A stretch of DNA of 14,635 bases from Bacillota bacterium (lineage in GTDB: Bacteria > Bacillota > Limnochordia > Darwinibacteriales > DTU012), in assembly GCA_012521805.1 (NCBI GenBank), contig JAAYLQ010000143.1:1-14635 (forward strand), read 5' to 3'. Shown here in pieces: positions 8,052 to 14,635 of the stretch; within the stretch, counting starts at the first letter, position 1; each line of letters opens with the position of its first letter. The notes below the pieces were generated by a model. That model was not told the DNA's origin and ran no database searches. It saw nothing but the letters and a program-made list of their open reading frames with translations. Made by a program: the position numbers and the translations under genes.

Positions 8052-8604
8052 GCGCCCCCTCTTCAGCTGGAAGTTCCATCACATGTATTTGATCATTAGT
8101 ATAGACACAGATCTCAGCAGCAATCTTTAAAGCTTCTAAAGCAATTTCTTTCGCTGACAGCTGAGAATGTTTGAGAAGAGCTTTAGCTGCAGCTAGGGCG
8201 TATGCTCCACCTGAACCAATAGCAATAACATCCTGGTCTGGTTCAATAATATCTCCTGCACCAGAGATAAGAAGCATTTTTTCAGAATTAGCCACTAAAA
8301 TAAGGGCTTCTAGGTTGCGGATTACCCGATCGGTCCGCCATTCCTTAACTAACTCCACCGCAGCCCGGTCTAAATGCCCCCGATATTCTTCGAGCTTTCT
8401 TTCAAATCTCTCAAATAATGTAAACGCATCTGCTGCTGCCCCAGCAAATCCGACTAAGACAGTATCATGATAAAGCAGGCGAATTTTCCTCGCTTTATGC
8501 TTCATAATCATATTTTCCCCAAAAGTAACCTGTCCATCGCCGGCCATGGCAATCTTTCCATCTTTACGAACAGCAGCTATGGTTGTAGCTTTAAAAAAAT
8601 TCAT
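8029..8604 (-). CDS. hslV: HslV (ClpQ/CodW), proteasome-like peptidase subunit
   Basis: HslV is the peptidase chamber of HslUV. The 191-residue product from ATG 8604 reads MNFFKATTIAAV, then AMAGDGQVTFG, GFAGAAADAFTLFERFE, IGSGGAYALAAAKALL and CVYTNDQI, all family hallmarks. I chose ATG 8604 over the further upstream start at 8640 because AAAGGAGAGG lies just before it and it matches family length; the longer form would also overlap xerC. The catalytic threonine of the family aligns with Thr7, so a five- or six-residue extension (MNFFKA) precedes it and must be removed. Unlike the B. subtilis protein (MSSFHATT), residue 2 is Asn, so Met removal alone would not expose Ser or Thr. Confidence 0.96.
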   Translation of the reverse strand: MNFFKATTIAAVRKDGKIAMAGDGQVTFGENMIMKHKARKIRLLYHDTVLVGFAGAAADAFTLFERFERKLEEYRGHLDRAAVELVKEWRTDRVIRNLEALILVANSEKMLLISGAGDIIEPDQDVIAIGSGGAYALAAAKALLKHSQLSAKEIALEALKIAAEICVYTNDQIHVMELPAEEGAHESGTNS

Positions 8605-8632
8605 AATCACCTCTCCTTTGAGCTGCACTAAA

Positions 8633-9517
8633 TTACGCACGAGGGTGAGCTTGATTATATACCGATTTTAGTTTGCTCTGACTGATGCGGGTATAGATCT
8701 GAGTAGTCGATAAATTTGCATGACCCAACAGTTCTTGGACTGCCCTTAAATCAGCGCCAGCGTCAAGGAGATGGGTGGCGAAACTGTGGCGCAGACTGTG
8801 GGGCGAGATCTTTTTGTTAATTGCTGTCTGCTCAATATGCTTACTTAATAAGTATTGAACACCCCTTGGAGTTAGACGACCACCGCGGCTGTTAACAAAC
8901 AAAGCTGATTCGCCAGGCTTTGCCAAGAGCGGTCTTCCATCAGCTAAATAATCTGATAAAGCTTGTACCGCATACTCTCCTATAGGAACAATTCGCTCCT
9001 TACGCCCTTTACCCAACACCCGTACAAACTCCAACTGCAGATCTACCCGTTCAACGTCGAGCGCAGTCAGCTCAGACAAGCGAATACCTGCTGCATACAG
9101 AAGTTCAAAAACAGCCCGATCACGCAATCCCAAAGGAGTTGTGGTATCAATGCTCGATAACAGTACATCGGCCTCGTCAACGCTTAAAACCTGAGGCAGA
9201 CGTTTGTTTTGTTTCGGAACACGAATAGCTTGGGTAGGATTGGACTTAATGTGGCCAAATTTCGCTAGATACTGATAAAAACTGCGCAGTGCTGCTAACT
9301 GCTGCGCAATGCTGCTGTTTTTATAACCCTTCCTATGCAGCACTGCCAGATAGTCGCGAATCAGATGGCGATCCACTTCTGTCAGATCAATCTGCCAGTA
9401 TTCAGAGATAAAATCCGAAAACGCCTTTAAATCCCGTTTATATGCTTTGAGTGTATTCTCAGATAAATTCCGCTGCACTCGCAGGTATTGAAAGTAGTGC
9501 TCAATGACTTGATTCAT
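8633..9517 (-). CDS. xerC: XerC-type tyrosine recombinase (CodV)
   Basis: XerC/CodV resolves chromosome dimers at dif with its partner XerD (RipX), which is not in this window. The 294-residue product has the N-terminal SAM-like core-binding domain (about residues 1-90, LSENTLKAYKRDL) and the C-terminal catalytic domain with a complete active site: R146 in AGIRLSEL, K170 in GKGRKER, H240 and R243 in HSLRHSFATHLL, H266 in LLGHANLSTTQ, and nucleophile Y275 in IYT. Position between trmFO and hslV identifies it as codV, not an integron or phage integrase. The ATG at 9517 starts 1 nt after the trmFO stop with only a weak ribosome site, so it probably depends on translational coupling. Confidence 0.96.
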   Translation of the reverse strand: MNQVIEHYFQYLRVQRNLSENTLKAYKRDLKAFSDFISEYWQIDLTEVDRHLIRDYLAVLHRKGYKNSSIAQQLAALRSFYQYLAKFGHIKSNPTQAIRVPKQNKRLPQVLSVDEADVLLSSIDTTTPLGLRDRAVFELLYAAGIRLSELTALDVERVDLQLEFVRVLGKGRKERIVPIGEYAVQALSDYLADGRPLLAKPGESALFVNSRGGRLTPRGVQYLLSKHIEQTAINKKISPHSLRHSFATHLLDAGADLRAVQELLGHANLSTTQIYTRISQSKLKSVYNQAHPRA

Positions 9518-9518
9518 A

Positions 9519-10814
9519 TCAAATCAGCTCACGATCTTTATGAAAATAAGCCAGAGAACGCTCAGCATAAGCCTGTTTTCTAGCCGCCTTGTTCCGCACT
9601 GTTTTGGTTAGCGGCGGAAGAATACCAAAATTGGCGTTCATCGGCTGAAAGTCATCTCCTGCAGTAGTAATATATTTCGCCAAAGCTCCAATCATAGTTT
9701 CTTCGGGAAATACCAGAGGGGTTTGACCGTTTGCTAAACGCACAGCATTAATCCCCGCAGTCAAACCAGAAGACACACTCTCGACATAGCCTTCCACTCC
9801 TGTTATCTGCCCTGCCAACAGGATGTGGGGATGATTGCGAAGCTGATAAGTACGCTCTAGAATCTCTGGAGCATTTACAAAGGTATTGCGGTGCATTACC
9901 CCATATCTGACAAACTGAGCCCGATGAAGGGCAGGAATTAACCGGAAAACTCGTTTCTGCTCGCCCCATTTTAGCCGTGTTTGAAATCCAACTAGATTAA
10001 ATAAAGTCTTCTCAGTATTTTCTAATCTTAACTGGACAACCGCATACGGCCTTTTCCCATCTTTGTCAAGAAGTCCAACCGGCCTTAAGGGGCCAAACCG
10101 CAGTGTGTGGATTCCCCTTTGAGCCATGATTTCAATTGGGATGCAGCCCTCAAAAACATTAGGATCTTCAATCCCTTCATGGAGAGGAGCCTGCTCAGCG
10201 TTTACCAATTCATGCCAAAAATGCTCATACTCTTCCTTGGTCATCGGGCAGTTGAAATAATCAGCTGATCCCTTATTGTATCTTGCTCCCCAAAATCCTT
10301 GCTCATAATCTATCGAATCACCAGTTACAATCGGAGCTGCTGCATCATAGAAAAAGAGCTGTTCACTGCCGGTAAGCTTCTGGATTATCTCAGTCATGGC
10401 AGGTGAAGACAGGGGACCTGTTGCAATAATAACAATCCCTTCCGGCAGAGTAGTGCACTCTGAGCGAATCAGGTTGATTCGGGGATGTTGGGATATTTTT
10501 TCAGTTACCAGTGCCGCAAACTTATGGCGATCAACTGCAAGGGCACCTCCAGCCGGAACTTCACACATGTAGGCTGTCTCGATAATTAAAGAACCAAGTG
10601 CCTCCAGTTCAGCTTTAAGCAGTCCGTTAGCGCTGGTCACCTGTTTTGCACCTAAAGAATTGCTGCACACTAACTCTGCCAAACTGCTGCTTTGATGAGC
10701 CGGTGTGTTTTTCTCGGGCCGCATTTCGTAAAGATCTACAGCGAATCCCCTTTGAGCTACCTGCCAAGCAGCTTCGCTGCCGGCCAGCCCTCCGCCAATT
10801 ACACTAATTTTCAT
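9519..10814 (-). CDS. trmFO: TrmFO, folate/FAD-dependent tRNA (uracil-54) C5-methyltransferase
   Basis: TrmFO (formerly Gid) makes ribothymidine at tRNA position 54 using 5,10-methylenetetrahydrofolate and FADH2. The 431-residue product opens with the FAD-binding GGGLAGSEAAW (residues 7-17) and YEMRP, and carries the two family cysteines: C50 in LVCSNSLGAK and C224 in FEGCIPIEIMAQRG, equivalent to the catalytic pair of the B. subtilis enzyme. Other markers are DRHKFA, GFWGARYNKG and the C-terminal second FAD contact LLAGQITGVEGYVESVSSGL. The ATG at 10814 overlaps the topA stop as ATGA, with GGGGGAAG upstream inside topA. Length is normal, and topA-trmFO-codV is the conserved Firmicutes order. 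Confidence 0.98.
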   Translation of the reverse strand: MKISVIGGGLAGSEAAWQVAQRGFAVDLYEMRPEKNTPAHQSSSLAELVCSNSLGAKQVTSANGLLKAELEALGSLIIETAYMCEVPAGGALAVDRHKFAALVTEKISQHPRINLIRSECTTLPEGIVIIATGPLSSPAMTEIIQKLTGSEQLFFYDAAAPIVTGDSIDYEQGFWGARYNKGSADYFNCPMTKEEYEHFWHELVNAEQAPLHEGIEDPNVFEGCIPIEIMAQRGIHTLRFGPLRPVGLLDKDGKRPYAVVQLRLENTEKTLFNLVGFQTRLKWGEQKRVFRLIPALHRAQFVRYGVMHRNTFVNAPEILERTYQLRNHPHILLAGQITGVEGYVESVSSGLTAGINAVRLANGQTPLVFPEETMIGALAKYITTAGDDFQPMNANFGILPPLTKTVRNKAARKQAYAERSLAYFHKDRELI

Positions 10815-12877
10815 TTACTGCTTCCCCCTGGACACTCTTTATTATCACAGACAGGATCCGCGTTTTTCTTTTTAATCACCAGCAAGCGACCGCAGTGAGG
10901 GCACTTTTGATCCACCGGCCGATACCAGCTGGAAAATTCGCAATCAGGATAATTTGAACAGCCATAAAATAACCTGCCCTTTTTAGTCCTGCGTTCCACG
11001 ATTTCACCGTCTTTGCAGTCAGAGCAAGGTACACCAATCGTATTTAATAATGGTTTAGTATTTTTGCATTCTGGATAATTGGGGCAGGCTAAAAACTTGC
11101 CAAAGCGGCCCCATTTAATAACCATAAAGGATCCGCATTTTTCACACTGCTGATCTGATACTTCGTCTTCTATTTCGATCTTTTCTAGTTCTTGATGTGC
11201 CTTTTCTAAGTGCTGCTCAAACTCTTGGTAAAATTCATCAATAATGTCAACCCAGTTTGCTCTGCCCGCTTCAATATCATCAAGTTTCTGCTCCATTGAA
11301 GCAGTAAAGTCCACATCAATCAGTTCGGAAAAGTTCTCTTTAAGAATTTCCACCACAATTTTGCCTAATTCAGTAGGTTTAAATCTTTTATCTTCAAGCT
11401 CTACATAACCACGGCGCAGGATAGTATCGATAATCGGAGCATAAGTGCTGGGCCTGCCAATTCCTTTTTCCTCCATGGTTTTAACGAGCATCGCTTCAGT
11501 ATAGCGAGCCGGCGGCTGGGTGAAATGCTGCTTCAGCTGCAGTTCTTTACATGTAACAGTTTCCTGATCCTTTAGCTCTGGCAGTGTGCCTTCTTTTTCT
11601 TCTGCTTCATCACTGCCCTCAACATAAATCTGAATAAAGCCTGGAAATTTCAAAGTGGAGCCATTAGCCCTAAATAAATATTCGCCAACCGCAATATCAG
11701 CGGAGACGCTGTCATAAACCGCAGCTGTCATCTGACTTGCCACAAAACGCTCCCAAATTAAACGGTACAGCCGCAGCTGATCTCGAGTTAAATAAGGCTT
11801 AACAGCATCAGGACTGCGCATTACACTGGTGGGACGAATTGCCTCATGAGCTTCCTGAGCTTGAGATTTGGCAGCATACTGATTGGGCTTTGCTGGTAGG
11901 TAGTCTTTACCAAACTGCTGATCAATCAGCTGCCTTACCTCATTCAACGCTTCATTGGAAACTCTGACAGCATCAGTACGCATATAAGTAATTAAACCTA
12001 CGCTGCCTTCATCTCCAACATCCAAACCTTCGTATAACTGTTGAGCAATTCTCATTGTTTTCTTAGCAGTAAAATTCAGCTTTCTCGCTGCTTCCTGCTG
12101 CAGGGTGCTGGTAGTAAACGGCGGCGATGGATTGCGCTTCCTTTCCCTTTTGGTAACCTTTGTAATAATCCAAGGAAGATTCTGAATATCACTCTTTACT
12201 TTTTCAGCCTCTGCTTGATTCCGCAGCTCAATTTTTTTGTTCTTATACCTAAGTAGCTTAGCCTCAAATTCTTCTCCAGCCTCGGTCTTCAGTATACCAA
12301 CAGCTGACCAATACTCTTTCGGAACAAAGGCTTCAATTTCCGCTTCCCGATCGCAAATTAGCCTTACCGCTACTGACTGCACCCGGCCGGCACTTAATCC
12401 TTTTTTAACTTTTGCCCATAGAAGCGGGGACAGTTTATATCCAACAATGCGGTCGAGAATTCGTCTCCCCTGTTGAGCTGCCACTAAGTTGTCGGAAATT
12501 GGTCTTGGATTCTTAACGGCATTGACGACTGCTTGTTTGGTAATTTCTCTAAACTCAATCCGGCATTTCTCATCTTGCAGCTTAAGAGCTTGAGCTAAAT
12601 GCCAGGCAATCGCTTCACCTTCTCGATCCGGGTCGGTAGCCAGGAGAACTTGTTCTGCATTTTTGGCTGATTTCCGCAGCTCCTGAATGATACTGCCTTT
12701 GCCGCGAATAGTTATATATTTCGGTTGGTAGTCATTTTCGACATCGACGCCGAATTGGCTACGAGGCAAGTCCCGTACATGTCCCATTGATGCTTTTACT
12801 TCATATTTTCTTCCTAAAAACTTGCGAATCGTCTTGGCTTTAGTCGGTGATTCAACAATAACCAGAGATTTTGCCAC
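10811..12877 (-). CDS. topA: TopA, DNA topoisomerase I (type IA)
   Basis: TopA relaxes negative supercoils by nicking one strand through a phosphotyrosine. From GTG 12877 the product is 688 residues: the Toprim domain with E9 in LVIVESPTKAKTI and D82/D84 in DPDREGEAIAW, the catalytic Y298 in LITYMRTD, and three C-terminal four-cysteine zinc ribbons (starting CEKCGSF, CSDCKDG and CPHCGRL). I prefer the GTG over the ATG at 12913: AGGGGGTG sits 7 nt before it, the family begins at this point, and the predicted transcription start (near 12910) lies beyond or on the upstream ATG. It is the first gene of the operon and overlaps trmFO by 4 nt. No missing domain. Confidence 0.98.
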   Translation of the reverse strand: MAKSLVIVESPTKAKTIRKFLGRKYEVKASMGHVRDLPRSQFGVDVENDYQPKYITIRGKGSIIQELRKSAKNAEQVLLATDPDREGEAIAWHLAQALKLQDEKCRIEFREITKQAVVNAVKNPRPISDNLVAAQQGRRILDRIVGYKLSPLLWAKVKKGLSAGRVQSVAVRLICDREAEIEAFVPKEYWSAVGILKTEAGEEFEAKLLRYKNKKIELRNQAEAEKVKSDIQNLPWIITKVTKRERKRNPSPPFTTSTLQQEAARKLNFTAKKTMRIAQQLYEGLDVGDEGSVGLITYMRTDAVRVSNEALNEVRQLIDQQFGKDYLPAKPNQYAAKSQAQEAHEAIRPTSVMRSPDAVKPYLTRDQLRLYRLIWERFVASQMTAAVYDSVSADIAVGEYLFRANGSTLKFPGFIQIYVEGSDEAEEKEGTLPELKDQETVTCKELQLKQHFTQPPARYTEAMLVKTMEEKGIGRPSTYAPIIDTILRRGYVELEDKRFKPTELGKIVVEILKENFSELIDVDFTASMEQKLDDIEAGRANWVDIIDEFYQEFEQHLEKAHQELEKIEIEDEVSDQQCEKCGSFMVIKWGRFGKFLACPNYPECKNTKPLLNTIGVPCSDCKDGEIVERRTKKGRLFYGCSNYPDCEFSSWYRPVDQKCPHCGRLLVIKKKNADPVCDNKECPGGSSK

Positions 12878-12916
12878 ATTTTCACCCCCTATTGGACTTA
12901 CCAACCATTCCATACC

Positions 12917-12945
12917 ATTATAGTGGTTTTGTGTTTATAATGCAA
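12917..12945 (-). promoter_or_regulatory. Sigma-A-type promoter of topA
   Basis: On the minus strand a consensus TATAAT (12917-12922) lies 17 nt downstream of TTGCAT (12940-12945), which keeps the TTG of the -35 consensus. Transcription would begin near 12910, giving a leader of about 33 nt before the GTG start of topA. It sits in the largest gap of the dprA-codY block, just after dprA, as expected for the head of the topA operon. Confidence 0.75.
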
Positions 12946-12969
12946 ATATTTAGTTCCCCTAACAGCATA

Positions 12970-14010
12970 TTAAGATCGGTTTGTTAGTAGTCCTTCAAGT
13001 TCCAATAAAGTAAGTGCATGCTGCACCTGTTGGACAGATAAACCTGTTACAGCCACAATTTTTTCCGGCGAGCAGCCCTGCAGGTAATATTTAAGCACAA
13101 CCTCACGGATATGGTCAAGATGATTTTGATCCTGCGGGGAAATTTCGGGAAAGGTGCTGAGAATATCGTCAGGTGAATCTACCAAACCTGCACCCTGTTT
13201 AATTAGAGCATGAGTTCCCTGCCGCAGCGGATGGGAAATATCACCAGGAATCGCCCAGACGTCGCGGCCTATTTCCAGAGCAGCATCAACTGTTGACAGC
13301 GTACCGGATTTTAAGCCAGCTTCCACAACCAGTATTCCTTTGGATAGAGCAGCAATGATGCGGTTGCGTCTAGGAAAAAAATTTGGTCTGGTGCGGCTAG
13401 TGCTGGGGAACTCTGTAATCAAACAGCCAGATCCACTGATTTTAACTGCTAACTGTCGGTTTTCAGGTGGATAGATCTGGTCAATAGGTGTTGCCATTAC
13501 AGCCACAGTAACTCCGTTAGCCGCTAGTGCACCTAAGTGAGCTTGGGTATCAATACCGCGAGCTAAGCCGCTGATAATCGGGATACCGCTCTCAGCAAGT
13601 CTTAACGCAAAATAAAACGCCTGATTCCTGCCGCTCTGAGTTGCTTTCCGCGAACCAACAACAGCTACTCCCAACTGCCTGGGCAGCCTGCCTCTGTAGT
13701 ATAATACAGGTGGAGGATCGGCTAAATTGCTGAGCGGCTCAGGATAATCCCTATCATACCAGGTCACAATCTGAGCCTGATTCTGCTCAGCCCAGGCAAT
13801 CTCCCGAATAGGATCGACTAGTTCCCGTTTTTCAATCAGCTTGGTCGCAAGCTTCGGACCAAGACCCGGCACCTGCATTAGTTCCTCCAGAGTGCTGTGC
13901 CAGGCCCGCTCTAAACTCCCGAAAGTAGAGATTAACGCATTAAGCCTGCGGAGACCAAAGCCCTCTACCATATTAAAGGCAATTAGATACTCCCGTAAAC
14001 TCCAATGCAT
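12970..14010 (-). CDS. dprA: DprA (Smf), ssDNA-binding RecA loader for natural transformation
   Basis: DprA protects incoming single-stranded DNA and loads RecA onto it. The product (346 residues from ATG 14010) has an N-terminal helix-hairpin-helix/SAM part (EGFGLRRLNALIS, then VPGLGPKLATKLIEK), the Rossmann core with VVGSRKATQSGR, GLARGIDTQAH, the FFPRRNRII loop, VVEAGLKSGTLSTVDAALE and WAIPG, and a C-terminal winged-helix domain about 60 residues long (SPEKIVAVTGLSVQQVQHAL). I prefer ATG 14010, with GGGGGG 6 nt upstream, over TTG 14025, which lacks a ribosome site. One oddity: the usual VAVLGxGxDxxYP segment reads VAVMATPIDQIYP, so small residues differ in that loop. Nothing else suggests inactivity. 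Confidence 0.96.
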   Translation of the reverse strand: MHWSLREYLIAFNMVEGFGLRRLNALISTFGSLERAWHSTLEELMQVPGLGPKLATKLIEKRELVDPIREIAWAEQNQAQIVTWYDRDYPEPLSNLADPPPVLYYRGRLPRQLGVAVVGSRKATQSGRNQAFYFALRLAESGIPIISGLARGIDTQAHLGALAANGVTVAVMATPIDQIYPPENRQLAVKISGSGCLITEFPSTSRTRPNFFPRRNRIIAALSKGILVVEAGLKSGTLSTVDAALEIGRDVWAIPGDISHPLRQGTHALIKQGAGLVDSPDDILSTFPEISPQDQNHLDHIREVVLKYYLQGCSPEKIVAVTGLSVQQVQHALTLLELEGLLTNRS

Positions 14011-14034
14011 ATCAATCCCCCCCAAGCATCTGTT

Positions 14035-14271
14035 TTAATCATCGTCGAAACCAAGGGACTGTTCCACCAGATTGTCAAGAATCTCTCTCAGCTCTTCTTC
14101 CCATTTTAACTGGTAGATCCGCAAGTCTAGCTCATGAACGATCGCCCCCGAGCTGCAGTTTGTACAGACAATCCCATATAGTTCCCCTTTATGGGCTCTT
14201 ACGCTGTGGGGTGTATCCACGCTGCAGACAGGACAATTGAAGATTCGAGTACTGCCAATTTCTAAATCCAT
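14035..14271 (-). CDS. Small zinc-ribbon protein, function unknown
   Basis: A 78-residue acidic protein I cannot assign to a named family. It carries two CxxC knuckles (C13/C16 in CPVC, C36/C39 in CTNC) about 20 residues apart, a typical zinc-ribbon spacing, with conserved-looking TPHSVRAHKGELYGIVC between them, then a charged amphipathic helix (LRIYQLKWEEELREILDNLVEQ) and a terminal DDD. No signal peptide or membrane segment. The ATG at 14271 has GGAAGGGG upstream. dprA follows after 24 nt, so they are probably co-transcribed. It might be a DNA-, RNA- or RNA polymerase-associated adaptor, but that is a guess from the fold alone. The coding call is supported by codon periodicity, the cysteine pairs and the ribosome site. 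Confidence 0.8.
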   Translation of the reverse strand: MDLEIGSTRIFNCPVCSVDTPHSVRAHKGELYGIVCTNCSSGAIVHELDLRIYQLKWEEELREILDNLVEQSLGFDDD

Positions 14272-14301
14272 AAAGAACCCCTTCCCAAGATATCTCTCTA
14301 G

Positions 14302-14314
14302 TTAGGATTCCTAA
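14302..14314. repeat. 13-bp inverted repeat in the leader before the zinc-ribbon gene
   Basis: TTAGGA-T-TCCTAA has perfect 6-nt arms around one base. It begins about where transcription from the candidate -10 at 14324-14329 would start, so it could be an operator or a 5' end structure. It has no T tract and is too short to be a terminator. Chance occurrence is quite possible. Confidence 0.35.
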
Positions 14315-14323
14315 AGCCTAGTG

Positions 14324-14329
14324 ATTATA
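14324..14329 (-). promoter_or_regulatory. Candidate -10 element for the zinc-ribbon-dprA unit
   Basis: A perfect TATAAT on the minus strand, about 53 nt upstream of the ATG at 14271. At 17-nt spacing the -35 position reads ACAGAA, a poor match, and no extended -10 TG is present. It is placed sensibly between the yifB remnant and the next gene, but only the -10 supports it. Confidence 0.4.
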
Positions 14330-14364
14330 TGTTAGTGCAGGACTTTTTCTGTTATTGGAGTATT

Positions 14365-14635
14365 TCAAATATTAGAGTTAAGGAAGGAGGTTCGTGCAAT
14401 TAATACTCTGTGGCTGGCTAGGGTAACTTCTCCTGGTTGAATTTTTGATCCACCGCCCAGCAGACCAGCTGGTAATGTTATGGTGCGGCATCCGGATCGG
14501 TCGTTGTGAGATCAGCCCAGAATTAGGCGGCAGTAAACCGGCACAGCTGTAGATTTTTGTTATTTATAATTTCCTGGCGGGTTAGGGAAGGCATCAAGCT
14601 CAGAACAGATTTGGCTAATAAGGTTTTGCCAGTAC
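14365..14635 (-). pseudogene. Decayed yifB/comM (Mg-chelatase-like AAA+ ATPase) fragment
   Basis: YifB/ComM is the AAA+ helicase-like protein linked to natural transformation and commonly encoded next to dprA. No single frame is open, but three pieces align in order to its Mg-chelatase domain. Piece one (14633-14568) reads TGKTLLAKSV...PSLTRQEI, the end of Walker A and the following helix. Piece two (14563-14468), shifted, reads ITKIYSCAGLLPPNSGLI and RPIRMPHHNITS. Piece three (14466-14401), shifted again, reads GLLGGGSKIQPGEVTLASH. After HRVL the match stops just before where Walker B (LFLDE) should come, and the frame ends at TGA 14365-14367. So there are at least two indels, and everything from Walker B onward is missing. 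The upstream half lies outside the window. Multiple independent lesions make a sequencing error unlikely. Confidence 0.85.

Noticed and set aside
14383..14433. AAGGAGG followed by a GTG on the plus strand near the right edge
   Set aside because: The frame it opens stops after about ten codons, and the bases are explained by the yifB/comM remnant on the other strand.
1..14635. CRISPR arrays, insertion sequences, tRNA/rRNA genes, riboswitches, defence or biosynthetic clusters
   Set aside because: No direct-repeat arrays, transposase-like proteins, tRNA-like folds or leader structures were seen; the only recombinase is the chromosomal XerC.

Overview
The window is a Bacillota (Firmicutes) chromosomal segment with every gene on the minus strand. 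Reading from the right edge leftward, the order is: a decayed yifB/comM remnant, a 78-residue zinc-ribbon protein, dprA, topA, trmFO, xerC (codV), hslV (clpQ/codW), hslU (clpY/codX), codY, flgB, flgC, fliE, fliF, fliG, fliH, fliI. This is the classic Bacillus-type order running from the topoisomerase I block into the fla/che operon. CodY, a codW-hslU pair beside it, and a flagellar set that begins directly with rod genes all fit a flagellated Gram-positive bacterium. Frequent TTG/GTG starts, tight spacing and GGAGG-type ribosome sites agree. I cannot name the genus; the proteins are not close enough to B. subtilis for me to call it Bacillus.

Region 1 (about 12900-14635) holds DNA-uptake and recombination functions. 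A pseudogenised Mg-chelatase-like ATPase (yifB/comM) is readable only by switching frames twice. It is followed by a small CxxC...CxxC protein and dprA, probably co-transcribed from a promoter near 14326. Region 2 (about 6654-12945) starts at a good sigma-A-type promoter (TATAAT with 17-nt spacing) and runs topA, trmFO, xerC, hslV, hslU as an overlapping or closely spaced operon: DNA supercoiling, tRNA m5U54 methylation, chromosome dimer resolution and the HslUV protease. codY (5835-6617) closes this block and is followed by a strong intrinsic terminator at 5785-5818.

Region 3 (1-5760) is the start of the flagellar basal-body and export operon: proximal rod (flgB, flgC, fliE), MS ring (fliF), C-ring rotor (fliG), export regulator (fliH) and export ATPase (fliI, cut by the window edge). 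fliF is split by a single-base frameshift in a short T run; restoring one base gives a normal-length 503-residue protein.

I did not find a new biological system here. The window is conserved housekeeping and motility DNA. The points worth a second look are the fliF frameshift, the yifB/comM remnant beside an intact dprA, the HslV N-terminus, a perfect palindrome in front of flgB, and the small zinc-ribbon gene.
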